A stretch of 35,334 bases of DNA from Candidatus Aerophobetes bacterium Ae_b3a (GCA_005223095.1 NJBQ01000015.1:1-35334), one strand, 5' to 3'; shown: positions 19,114 through 28,016, counted from the first letter of the stretch. The notes: generated by a model from the letters alone, not told the origin. Program-made: numbers and translations.

Positions 19114-20274
19114 TTAATATTCTATCTTAATCCATTGCTTCTCTTGTGAGCTTCTTAATATACCCTCACACAGAACAACCTCTTTATGTCCATCCGTAAA
19201 AGTGGGAAATTGAGGCTCTTCTCTTTTATAATTCCCCTTAACGCACTCATATACCTTTCTAAAGAGCTGCTTGAAGGTATCCGGAAAACCCTCATTATGC
19301 CCACCGGGGTAATTTGCGAACTCTGCTGTCTCTGGGAATATCAAGTTCGGATCTTTCAAAAGAAGCTGGTTGGGTTTATCTCTATAGCCTATCCACAATT
19401 CATTAGGAGTCTCAGAATTCCAGCAGACCGTCTTTTTTGATCCAGAAATCTCTAAGAATATCTGGTTTTTTCTTCCTGCATCAACCTGAGAAACAGTGAT
19501 AAGCCCCTTTGTGTTGTTACTATTAAATCCAAGAAGGACAGAGGCATAATCCTCAGTTCCTATTCTCTTTTCTTCATATTCTAGGGCTTCAATTTTCTCT
19601 TTTGTATAGGTCTCCCTGACCTCAAGAGGCTTCTTTCGGATAGGATGCATAGTTCCAAAATCACTAAATACCTCTGTTATCTTTAGTGTTGTTACAAATT
19701 GGATTAAATCTAAAAGATGTGAGCCTATGTCAGCTATTGCCCTGGAAGGACCACTTAATTCGGGATCAACCCTCCAGTTGTAATCTGTATCGTAGAAGAG
19801 CCAGTCCTGCAAATATGAGCCTCTAACAGTGAAGATATCACCTAACTCTCCTCGTTGAATCATAGTGCGCATATGCTGAACTAAGGGATAGAAACGAACA
19901 TTGAAACCTACAGCATTTATACATTCTTTCTTTTTAGCAAGATTTATAAGAGTACTTGTCTCCTTGGAATTCATCCCTAAGGGTTTCTCGCAGATAACAT
20001 GTTTTTTAGCTAATAAGGCTTTCTTAGCCATTTCAAAGTGGAGAAAATTGGCGGTACAAATGTGAACAGCCTCAATTTCTTCATCCTCAATGAGATCTCT
20101 CCAATCCCCATAGGCCTTGGGTATGCCTAACTGATCAGCCTTTTGCTTTGCTCGGTCTTCGTCTATTTCTGCCAGAGCAGCAACATCCACATACCCCAGT
20201 CTTCTCAAAGCCTCTATGTGAATCAAACCTACAAATCCACTTCCTATAATGCCTGTCCTTATTTCTTTGGACAT
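19114..20274 (-). CDS. Gfo/Idh/MocA family oxidoreductase
   Basis: RTGIIGSGFVGLIHIEALRRLGYVDVAALAEIDEDRAKQKADQLG...AVHICTANFLHFEMAKKALLAKKHVICEKPLGMNSKETSTLINLA. Confidence 0.93.
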   Translation of the reverse strand: MSKEIRTGIIGSGFVGLIHIEALRRLGYVDVAALAEIDEDRAKQKADQLGIPKAYGDWRDLIEDEEIEAVHICTANFLHFEMAKKALLAKKHVICEKPLGMNSKETSTLINLAKKKECINAVGFNVRFYPLVQHMRTMIQRGELGDIFTVRGSYLQDWLFYDTDYNWRVDPELSGPSRAIADIGSHLLDLIQFVTTLKITEVFSDFGTMHPIRKKPLEVRETYTKEKIEALEYEEKRIGTEDYASVLLGFNSNNTKGLITVSQVDAGRKNQIFLEISGSKKTVCWNSETPNELWIGYRDKPNQLLLKDPNLIFPETAEFANYPGGHNEGFPDTFKQLFRKVYECVKGNYKREEPQFPTFTDGHKEVVLCEGILRSSQEKQWIKIEY

Positions 20275-20289
20275 CCTAGCCTCCTAAAA

Positions 20290-21003
20290 TTAACTCGTTT
20301 TCGCCTGGAATTCTATCCAGCTTTCTATTATCTTCTCTGTTGCTGTTGCTCCTATCCTGGTAGCACCTGCCCTTATGGCATCCAATATTGCCTCAAGGCT
20401 CCTGACTCCTCCAGCAGCTTTCACTCCCAATCTTGGCCCTACTGTTTCATACATTAGCTCTATATCATGAATGGTAGCTCCCCCCGTTCCAAATCCTGTG
20501 GAGGTCTTTACATAATCTGCTCCTGCTTCTTCGGCTAGTTTGCAAGCTGTTATTTTTTCATCATCGCTTAAGTAACAATTTTCTAAAATTACCTTAACTA
20601 AAATGTCTTTATGTTTTCTGGCAACATCTACTACTGCTTTTATGTCCTCTCTTATAAAGCTAAATCTTTTTGATTTTAAGGCTCCAATGTTTATAACCAT
20701 GTCCAACTCTTCTGCACCATCGGCGATAGCTTGCTCTGCCTCTAAAGCTTTAATTTTTGCTAAATGCCCTCCCTGCGGGAAACCAATTACCATGCAAACT
20801 TTCACATCCGAGTTTAGGAGAAGTTCAGAGGCGCGTTTTACATGGTATGGTTTTACACATACAGTAGCTGTGTGATATTTATCCGCAAGTTTACACCCCT
20901 CCCTTAAGTCATCATCGGTGACTGTAGGATTAAGAACTGAATGGTCTATCGTCTTTGCCAATTTCTTTTGTGTTAAAGTCTTAACATCAAGTTTTTCGAT
21001 CAT
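20290..21003 (-). CDS. deoC: Deoxyribose-phosphate aldolase
   Basis: LAKTIDHSVLNPTVTDDDLREGCKLADKYHTATVCVKPYHV...VKVILENCYLSDDEKITACKLAEEAGADYVKTSTGFGTGGAT...GVKAAGGVRSLEAILDAIRAGATRIGAT. Confidence 0.95.
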   Translation of the reverse strand: MIEKLDVKTLTQKKLAKTIDHSVLNPTVTDDDLREGCKLADKYHTATVCVKPYHVKRASELLLNSDVKVCMVIGFPQGGHLAKIKALEAEQAIADGAEELDMVINIGALKSKRFSFIREDIKAVVDVARKHKDILVKVILENCYLSDDEKITACKLAEEAGADYVKTSTGFGTGGATIHDIELMYETVGPRLGVKAAGGVRSLEAILDAIRAGATRIGATATEKIIESWIEFQAKTS

Positions 21004-21023
21004 AAAACTCTCCTTATTTTTTA

Positions 21024-21190
21024 GATAAATTCAACATTGCCCAGGTTGCTGCAGCAACGGCTCCTGCTTTATCTTGCAGTTCACTCCTCACTATCTTTAG
21101 TTTATCTACATTGGGTCCCATATAGATTCGTTGGCGAAGCGGCTCATCTTTAACTCCTGCTATAATGTTTACAGCAGAACATCTTCTTTT
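21024..21190 (-). pseudogene. Remnant of a ROK-like protein/kinase C-terminus
   Basis: Minus-strand translation CSAVNIIAGVKDEPLRQRIYMGPNVDKLKIVRSELQDKAGAVAAATWAMLNLSKK*; LQDKAGAVAAATWAML resembles the ROK C-terminal LGxxAGaiGAAxLA; no upstream ORF. Confidence 0.5.
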
Positions 21191-21224
21191 TTAGCCATCC
21201 ATACGAAGAGATAATGTCACCACC

Positions 21225-22655
21225 TCATTCCTTAATGTTGTTAGTCTGCTCGATTACCCGCATAGACTTCCACTTGCCTCCCAGGAAGCGGAACAGGAAA
21301 ACGAGTCCCAGTATACTGACATAGACCGAAGCAATAGTCCAAGCAGTGTAGATGCCGGCCTGCAGAAGCACTAGAGCGATGTAGCTGGGAACGACCAGAG
21401 CAAGGGATGAGACAATTGCAATCATAAACATGACGAATCGGGTATCACCCGCCCCTTTGATTGCTGAAGCGAAGACGATGTTGAGGGCGTCAAATAGGGA
21501 GTAGATGGCAACAAAACGAAGGAGAATCAGGGTAGTCTTTCGAATGGCTGCGAAACTTGCCGGATCTGCCTGAGAAGCAAAGGGATTGATAAAGATATTA
21601 GGAACAAATAGATATGCAGCTGCCACACTGGCCATATAGAGAAAGGTCAGATGAAAGCTGGAGTAAACACTGCGTTGGGCGAGATCAGGCTTACCCTTTC
21701 CCAGGTACTGTCCTACAAGAACTGAAACTGCCATTCCAAAGCCTATCATAGGCATAAAGGCAAGGTTGTTGATATTGAAGGCGATGTTGGTAGCTGCAAG
21801 CTCCATAGTGCCCAGGCGCCCTACTAAGAGAATGAAGGCAGTAAACCCCGCCATTCCAAGAAAGAACTGAACCCCACTGGGGAACCCAAAATACATGAGC
21901 CGTAAAAAGAGGGGTCTTTCAAACATCCAGCCTCTCAGTGTATAGTAACGACTCTCATGGCCAGAACGCGAGAATAAGATAAGGTAGATGGCGAAAGCAA
22001 AGCATGCCGAGAGTACCGTTGCTATAGCTGCTCCTTTCATTCCGAGCTCCGGTAGTCCCCATTTTCCGAATATCAATGCGTAGTCCATGATGATGTTCAG
22101 GGCAGTTGCCAGAACGTTTACCCACATGACCGGCCAGGCTTTACCCCGTCCGCTAAAAAACCCTGCTATGGCAGAAGAAGCAATGGCCGGGGTGGCTCCC
22201 AGACAGAGTACCTGAAAGTAGACTATCTCATATTCCTGAACAAGAGGCTCATGTCCCACAAACCGGAAAATGGGTCCAGCCAAAGGAATAAGAAACAAAT
22301 GAAGTATGCCACCGGCCACAGCAATATATATTCCCTGCCATAGGACCGGGCCGATTCTCTGATGTTGACCTGACCCATGGTACTGGGCAACGAACGTAGT
22401 GACGTAACCGGCAGTTCCTAAAAACAGACTCATTATGGTGAAATTGAGCATCCCGGCTGGCATGGCCGCCGCAATAGCTTCGGGGGAGTACCAGGTGAGA
22501 AACATGCGGTCGACAAAATGTAGAATGGACCAGGCTCCCGTGCTCAAAATAAGGGGGACAGCTATGGAGAGTACGCTGCGGTATCCGGCTTCACAAGCCC
22601 AACGCTTGGCCAGGAATCCGGCCGCCTTTTCCACTTTCTCTTTTATTATCGACAT
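21225..22655 (-). CDS. MATE family efflux transporter
   Basis: VPLILSTGAWSILHFVDRMFLTWYSPEAIAAAMPAGMLNF...ATNIAFNINNLAFMPMIGFGMAVSVLVGQYLG; ~12 TM. Confidence 0.92.
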   Translation of the reverse strand: MSIIKEKVEKAAGFLAKRWACEAGYRSVLSIAVPLILSTGAWSILHFVDRMFLTWYSPEAIAAAMPAGMLNFTIMSLFLGTAGYVTTFVAQYHGSGQHQRIGPVLWQGIYIAVAGGILHLFLIPLAGPIFRFVGHEPLVQEYEIVYFQVLCLGATPAIASSAIAGFFSGRGKAWPVMWVNVLATALNIIMDYALIFGKWGLPELGMKGAAIATVLSACFAFAIYLILFSRSGHESRYYTLRGWMFERPLFLRLMYFGFPSGVQFFLGMAGFTAFILLVGRLGTMELAATNIAFNINNLAFMPMIGFGMAVSVLVGQYLGKGKPDLAQRSVYSSFHLTFLYMASVAAAYLFVPNIFINPFASQADPASFAAIRKTTLILLRFVAIYSLFDALNIVFASAIKGAGDTRFVMFMIAIVSSLALVVPSYIALVLLQAGIYTAWTIASVYVSILGLVFLFRFLGGKWKSMRVIEQTNNIKE

Positions 22656-22734
22656 CGTTCTTTCCTATTATATTAATGGAGGTGAGTTCCAGACCTCTTT
22701 ATATCCTTTGGAAAACTTTGATGAGCAAAGTACC

Positions 22735-22927
22735 TCAAATAGACTGGTGTATGTTATTTTTTACAATGTAAGCAGGAATCCAGATTTTTTGAGCTGTGAT
22801 GAGCTCGATACCACTCTTGAGTTGCCATGGCGCAACTGACCATTGCGCCAGAGACCTTGATGGCGTTGGCAATTGCTGCTGCCGCGGCAGCACCGCCAGC
22901 GGCTGCTCCTGTGGCTCCATTACTCAT
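22735..22927 (-). pseudogene. Decayed small Ala-rich gene: N-terminus in one frame, C-terminus in another
   Basis: Frame a from ATG 22927 with strong SD (ggaggtg): MSNGATGAAAGGAAAAAAIANAIKVSGA; frame b downstream: ELITAQKIWIPAYIVKNN. Confidence 0.55.
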
Positions 22928-23005
22928 TATGCACCACCTCCGCACAGAATGAGAGATAGTAATCTGCATATAATCAAGGTTTTTGTCAAATGGCTGTAAA
23001 ATCTC

Positions 23006-23788
23006 TCAGGTCTTTTTCTTTTTGGCTAAGAAAAAATAAGAAAATCTCAATCCAGTTTTCCACCAGATGAAGGAAAATAGAGCCAGGATAATGCTTATAA
23101 TCTGGAATGAGGTTAAGTTAAAGGCTACGGGGAAAGTGTCTCCTCGTAGGAACTCTATGAGAAAGCGATGGACAGAGTATAATATCAAGAAAAGAGGCAA
23201 GAGCTTAGCTCGAGCCATATTTTTCTTTCTAAGGAGATGTAAAACTATTCCCATTATGAGGAGATTAAGAGAGGAGATAAGCTGTGTAGGGAAAAGGGTT
23301 TGACCAGAGAAGAATTCTCCTGCCGGAGAGCCCCGGGGAAAAACAAAACCAAAACTAGAGGGAACACCGTAACAACAGCCATTTAGGAAACAGCCGATTC
23401 TACCTACACTAAAACCAAAAGCGATGGCCGGGGCTGCACAGTCGGCTATTTTATCGAGGGGAAGATGATGTGTTTTGATGTAATAAATAGAAAAAGAAAT
23501 ACTGAAAATGAGCCCCCCCTGGAGAGTCATCCCTCCTTCCCATAAGCGGATAATTCTCAACGGATAGAGCATATAATAAGGAAGATGCATAAGAACATGG
23601 AGGATTCGTGCTCCTACAATAGAAAAGACAATTATTCCTATTATCAGGTTCAGTATGAAATTTAAGGGGAGCTGCTCTTTTTTTATTGAAAAGAAGAAGT
23701 ATAGGATAGCTAGCTCAAAGCCCACAGCTATCATTAGTCCCCAACTGTAGATGGTAAAAGAGGAAACCTGCAAGATTACTGGATGCAT
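23006..23788 (-). CDS. lgt: Prolipoprotein diacylglyceryl transferase
   Basis: IVGARILHVL, LWEGGMTLQGGLIF, AFGFSVGRIGCFLNGCCYG, HRFLIEFLRGD. Confidence 0.93.
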   Translation of the reverse strand: MHPVILQVSSFTIYSWGLMIAVGFELAILYFFFSIKKEQLPLNFILNLIIGIIVFSIVGARILHVLMHLPYYMLYPLRIIRLWEGGMTLQGGLIFSISFSIYYIKTHHLPLDKIADCAAPAIAFGFSVGRIGCFLNGCCYGVPSSFGFVFPRGSPAGEFFSGQTLFPTQLISSLNLLIMGIVLHLLRKKNMARAKLLPLFLILYSVHRFLIEFLRGDTFPVAFNLTSFQIISIILALFSFIWWKTGLRFSYFFLAKKKKT

Positions 23789-24012
23789 TTTCTTTTTACT
23801 CGAAGTGCAAATAGAATTTGGTCGGCTTCAATTCTCTAAAATTTTTCTTTGCCACAATGTGTTTTCCGAGATTCAGGTAAAGGCGACGGTTTGAAAAATA
23901 TCCCTCTTTATTGACAAATCTTACTTAAGGTATTTTTGAAGTATCGGAATTTCAATAATTTCGCTGAATCGTTATCAAGCAAATCTTCTCAGGTAATAGC
24001 TCAAGGAAAACG

Positions 24013-24058
24013 GGGGGAGCAGGCCGAAGGCCGTTGAGGGGGGATGTTTTTCCCCTCA
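24013..24058 (+). repeat. Dispersed double-hairpin repeat, copy 2
   Basis: gggggagcaggccgaaggccgttgaggggggatgtttttcccctc; TTGAGGGG/CCCCTCAA and GGCC-GAA-GGCC hairpins. Confidence 0.8.
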
Positions 24059-24264
24059 ATATCTGGAGTCTACTTCTTTGTTCCCTTCTATTCATGTACT
24101 TGAGCTATTTCATCCAGATGAGGCAACCAGCTACTGCAAACTGGCAACACCTCTAATAAACAGAACCAGAAGCAACCTTTATTACTAACTGTATTGTATT
24201 AGAAAAAATGGGAAAATCAAGGATTTCCTGGGCAGGAAAAGAAGTTATTCTTCTGATATGCTTC

Positions 24265-24960
24265 TCAAGGCATGACAGTGGACCCTCTTAGCGCACTCAC
24301 CTCGACCGTGGCGTGATCCACATTCTGGGTTGGCTCTGGCTCATAGTCGGTATTAGTCACCTCGACTTTGACCTGATCCACATCTGCAAAATTTGCTGCC
24401 GGATAAAAAATGCTATACTCCCAAATCTCTCCCACTCCTAATCTGGTAGTAGTGACTGTCCCTGAAGCCAGTTCCTTCTCCTCCGCATCATAAAAGGTGC
24501 CAGTAATCTCGGCAAAGGAAAGTAGCACATCTCCATTATTCTCAGCTTCACCGACTATCCTGGCTCCCAAACTCTTCATCTCTAGGTCCCAGCTAAGAAT
24601 GTTTAAGGAAGGGTGAACATCTCTTGCTAAAGAAGAGTAGGAAATGGTGAACTCCCATATTTCTCCCGGAGCAAGAGTAAAAGATTCCCCTTCTGAGATC
24701 GTCCTGGCAAAACCTGTGGCCAATAAGGTACCATCCTGGCTGTAAAAATTTCCTTTGATCTCAGCATATTCTAATCTGGCACTACCACTATTGTGAGCAA
24801 CTCCCGTGATTTGTGCAGTCAACTCACCCTCTACAACTGTTTTTTCCAGACTATACTGGAGAATCTCTAAGGAAGTGTTGGGAAGCAAGGAGCACCCGGT
24901 AACAATGAAGCCTGGCAATATTACTAAAGAAACTAAGAACAAGACAGCAATCTTATTCAT
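24265..24960 (-). CDS. Lipoprotein with two FxLYD-like beta-sandwich repeats
   Basis: Lipobox IVTGCSLL; two repeats: ITGVAHNSGSARLEYAEIKGNFYSQDGTLLATG...LAPGEIWEFTISY and IVGEAENNGDVLLSFAEITGTFYDAEEKELASG...LGVGEIWEYSIFY. Confidence 0.75.
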   Translation of the reverse strand: MNKIAVLFLVSLVILPGFIVTGCSLLPNTSLEILQYSLEKTVVEGELTAQITGVAHNSGSARLEYAEIKGNFYSQDGTLLATGFARTISEGESFTLAPGEIWEFTISYSSLARDVHPSLNILSWDLEMKSLGARIVGEAENNGDVLLSFAEITGTFYDAEEKELASGTVTTTRLGVGEIWEYSIFYPAANFADVDQVKVEVTNTDYEPEPTQNVDHATVEVSALRGSTVMP

Positions 24961-25005
24961 TTGTATTTCCTCCTTGGCAAAGAATAATTACCTCTCCCTT
25001 ATTTT

Positions 25006-27195
25006 TTAAAATCTTATTCCTAATGCAGCCCTTATTCCACTAACATCTTCATTTTCAGCTATGTAGAAGTAGTTCCCTTCCAATCTTACTGCCTCTGTTC
25101 CCAGAGAAAATCCAGCGCTGAGCATCAACTCAGTTTTCTCAAGTGCACTTGAGTTTATTCCACCCACACCAATGTTCAGTTTATCTCCTATCCTGAGTCC
25201 CCAGTAACTAATATAGGAGGATTCTTCAGAGGACTTGCCTCCACCACCGAAGAGTCTCAGGCTCCCTTTCAATCTGAGTTGAGCCTCGTATATCATGAAG
25301 GAATTATTGTCCTTTGATGCAAACCATTGGCCTAGAGCCAGAGCGAGGACAGGTTTCTTCTCTGTTTCCTTTTTCTCTAGTCCTGCTTTCTTTATTCTCT
25401 CTTTTTCTTGCTTTGCTTTTTCTATCTTTTCCTTCCTTATTCTCTCCTCCTCTAGCTTCGCCTTTTCTCTCTCTTCTTCCTCCCCTTTTTCTTTCTTTAG
25501 TCTCTCTAATTCGAGTAATTCTTTTTCTATAGACTCTAGATAACTAGAGAAACCATAGGTTCGACTTTTCTCTGCAGTTTCCTCAAGATATTCTTGTGCT
25601 TCCTCATAGTCTCCCAGTTTTTTGTAATCCAGTCCCTTTTGATAAAGTTCCTCTATTTGAACTTTCAGGGGTTTGATCTTTTCTAATATATTTTCCTCTT
25701 CTAGCTCTTCCGATAGAATATAGGGGGTAATAAAGACTAACAGGTCAGTCTTTTCCTTTTTAGTTGTTTTATAGGTAAAAAGAGAACCAAGGAGAGGAAG
25801 GCGAGACAGAAAAGGAATGCCTTCCCTGGTCTTCTTGTCGGTTTCTCTTAAGAGACCGCCAATGACGATAGTGGCTCCGTCATCCACTGATATCTGAGTC
25901 CTGGCCTTCCTGGTACCCACTATGGGAGGGGCCGTGGGAAAAGGAGGGGCTCCGGTGATCTCACTGACTTCGGACTCTATATCCAAAACCACTTCTTTTT
26001 CGCCCTTGATATAAGGGGTAACCAGGAGAGTTGCTCCCACGGTCTTGAATTTTATGGTGGGAACCTTTATCCCTTCCTCTATCACATATGTCTCATAAGG
26101 ATACTCGTCTCCTACATCTATCTTCGCCTCCTGGCCCTCCAGAGTAGCTATATTTGGACTGGAAAGTAAATTAGCCTTACCTTCAGAAATGAGCAAATCT
26201 ATTATTCCCCGGAACTCCTGCTCAGCACTGCCAAAGATTATTCCCATTCCAGCAGCCAGAGTGGAAAGGCCTGGATTGACAACGGGCTGGCCCGATTCGG
26301 ACCTGGTTTGATGAGGATAGCGAAAAGTTGCCCCCAGAGGATAATTATCATAGGCTCCCTTCCATCTCCACTTTATACCTAGCTGCTCTTCGTCAGTCAG
26401 GCGCACTTCTACAAATTCTGCTTTAATCATAATGCGCTTGGGACGAACATCGAGTTTTTCAAAATATTCCTTGACCCTTTTTATGTAAGGAGAGGGAGCT
26501 TCTACATAGACGCAGTTAGATAGAGAATCCAGGAAAAATTCTCCCTCTTCAATTATATTATTCAAAACCTCCTTCAAAATATCTTTTTTTTCCTTTAAAT
26601 CTATGTAATTTAATTGAAATCGCTTTTTTTCTAACACTGGCGCAGGTTCGGTATCTAGCTTAATTACCACTTCTCTGATTTTCTCAATATTTTCAAGGGT
26701 ATCGGTGATAATGAGGACGTTACTGTGAACATCTGTTTTGATAGTTCCGGAGAAGGAAAGAAAATGCTGGCAAATTTCTTTTATCTCTTGTGCTTTCACG
26801 TATTTTAAGAGAATAATCTCGCTCACCAGAGGTAGTTTATCTTCAAGCAGTTCCTCTCGCTTACCCACCCGGATAATTTCGTTTTCCTCTCGATAGGTGA
26901 AGCCGCTCACTTCTAAAACAGCCTCCAGTGCTTGCCAGAGGTCTACATTCTTAAGACGCAGGGTAACTATCACATCGGTCTCGGCCACTCCCCTACTGAG
27001 AATAATGTTGACCTTGGCTTTCTCAGCGATTAGTCTTAGCACATCCTGAAGATCCATCTCTCTTACGTCCAAGGAAATAAGAAGGGGAGTTTTTTCTAAA
27101 GCTGCCTGGACTGCTACTACTTGTCCTAATAGCAAACTCAGCATAAGGAGCAAAATTACAATAATCCCGAGGGACGATTTATTTTTCCACAGCAC
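25006..27195 (-). CDS. pilQ: Type IV pilus/type II-like secretin (PilQ family) with C-terminal coiled coil and possible beta-barrel extension
   Basis: STN domain MDLQDVLRLIAEKAKVNIILS; secretin core LLSSPNIATLEGQEAKIDVGDEYPYETYVIEEGI...VGTRKARTQISVDDGATIVIGGLLRETDKKTREGIPFLSRLPLLGSLF; extra ~220 aa at the C-terminus. Confidence 0.9.
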   Translation of the reverse strand: MLWKNKSSLGIIVILLLMLSLLLGQVVAVQAALEKTPLLISLDVREMDLQDVLRLIAEKAKVNIILSRGVAETDVIVTLRLKNVDLWQALEAVLEVSGFTYREENEIIRVGKREELLEDKLPLVSEIILLKYVKAQEIKEICQHFLSFSGTIKTDVHSNVLIITDTLENIEKIREVVIKLDTEPAPVLEKKRFQLNYIDLKEKKDILKEVLNNIIEEGEFFLDSLSNCVYVEAPSPYIKRVKEYFEKLDVRPKRIMIKAEFVEVRLTDEEQLGIKWRWKGAYDNYPLGATFRYPHQTRSESGQPVVNPGLSTLAAGMGIIFGSAEQEFRGIIDLLISEGKANLLSSPNIATLEGQEAKIDVGDEYPYETYVIEEGIKVPTIKFKTVGATLLVTPYIKGEKEVVLDIESEVSEITGAPPFPTAPPIVGTRKARTQISVDDGATIVIGGLLRETDKKTREGIPFLSRLPLLGSLFTYKTTKKEKTDLLVFITPYILSEELEEENILEKIKPLKVQIEELYQKGLDYKKLGDYEEAQEYLEETAEKSRTYGFSSYLESIEKELLELERLKKEKGEEEEREKAKLEEERIRKEKIEKAKQEKERIKKAGLEKKETEKKPVLALALGQWFASKDNNSFMIYEAQLRLKGSLRLFGGGGKSSEESSYISYWGLRIGDKLNIGVGGINSSALEKTELMLSAGFSLGTEAVRLEGNYFYIAENEDVSGIRAALGIRF

Positions 27196-27964
27196 TTAAT
27201 TCCTCCCTTAATGTCAGGGTAACGACTTGTTCCCCTTTTTTTAGAGTAACACTATTTCCCCCAATCTCGCTAACTGTGAAATCGTCTATTCTCTCCCCTA
27301 CTTTCAAGATTCTCTTATTGATCATAGCCAGGGAATGATCAGAAGCAGATAGAATTCCCATTAGATTAAACAGCGGGATTCCGGTGTCCAGTTTGGTTAC
27401 TAACTGACGAATTTTCTCAATATTCTGGGAAGTATCCGTAACGACCAGGACGTTGCTTCGAATATCTATCTCCATAGTTCCTGAAGGTGAGAGAAGGTGC
27501 TGAGAGGCTTTCTTCATCTCTTCTGCCTTTGCATATTTCAAGAGGATGATCTCAGTTGTCAGCATTGGCTTCTCCTCAATGATCTCCTCCAACTTGAGCA
27601 CTCGAATAATTCCTTTTTCTTCTCGATAGGTAAACCCGTTGGATTCTAAGATGGCTCCCAGTGCTTCCCAGAGACCTACATTCTTAAGACGCAGGCTAAC
27701 TGTGCCGGCTACTTCTTTACTTATTATGATGTTCAAATCGGCTTTCTCAGCGATTAGTCTCAGCACATCCTGAAGATCCATCTGGGTTACATTTAGAGAA
27801 ATAACCTCCTCACCAGATACTGAAGCAGTTGCGGCGGCTTCTTGTTGGGCAGCGATTCCCAAAGCGGCAAAAGTTATAATTACTGCCACCAGGTAAAGCG
27901 CCATTTTGTTAATTCTACAGCATTGAGTTCTTTTTGTATCTCTTTTAGACTCTAACATTTGCAT
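27179..27964 (-). CDS. Partial secretin paralogue: STN + secretin_N domains with a PilP/GspC-like C-terminal segment
   Basis: MDLQDVLRLIAEKADLNIIISKEVAGTVSLRLKNVGLWEALGAILESNGFTYREEKGIIRV closely parallels the next gene; ends ILKVGERIDDFTVSEIGGNSVTLKKGEQVVTLTL. Confidence 0.75.
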   Translation of the reverse strand: MQMLESKRDTKRTQCCRINKMALYLVAVIITFAALGIAAQQEAAATASVSGEEVISLNVTQMDLQDVLRLIAEKADLNIIISKEVAGTVSLRLKNVGLWEALGAILESNGFTYREEKGIIRVLKLEEIIEEKPMLTTEIILLKYAKAEEMKKASQHLLSPSGTMEIDIRSNVLVVTDTSQNIEKIRQLVTKLDTGIPLFNLMGILSASDHSLAMINKRILKVGERIDDFTVSEIGGNSVTLKKGEQVVTLTLREELSAVEK

Positions 27965-28016
27965 CTCCTTATTTTTTATTCAGCCACTAAGTACTCTTTT
28001 TAGAGAGAAAAAAATC

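Noticed and set aside
22435-22999. Plus-strand ORFs 22435..22839 and 22796..22999
   Set aside because: Mostly antisense to MATE or to the Ala-rich relic; no recognisable domains.
25295-25543. Plus-strand ORFs 25295..25543 and 25314..25532 (Ser/Phe-rich)
   Set aside because: Antisense to the charged coiled-coil region of the secretin; low-complexity composition is a mirror of the GAA/AAG-rich coding strand.
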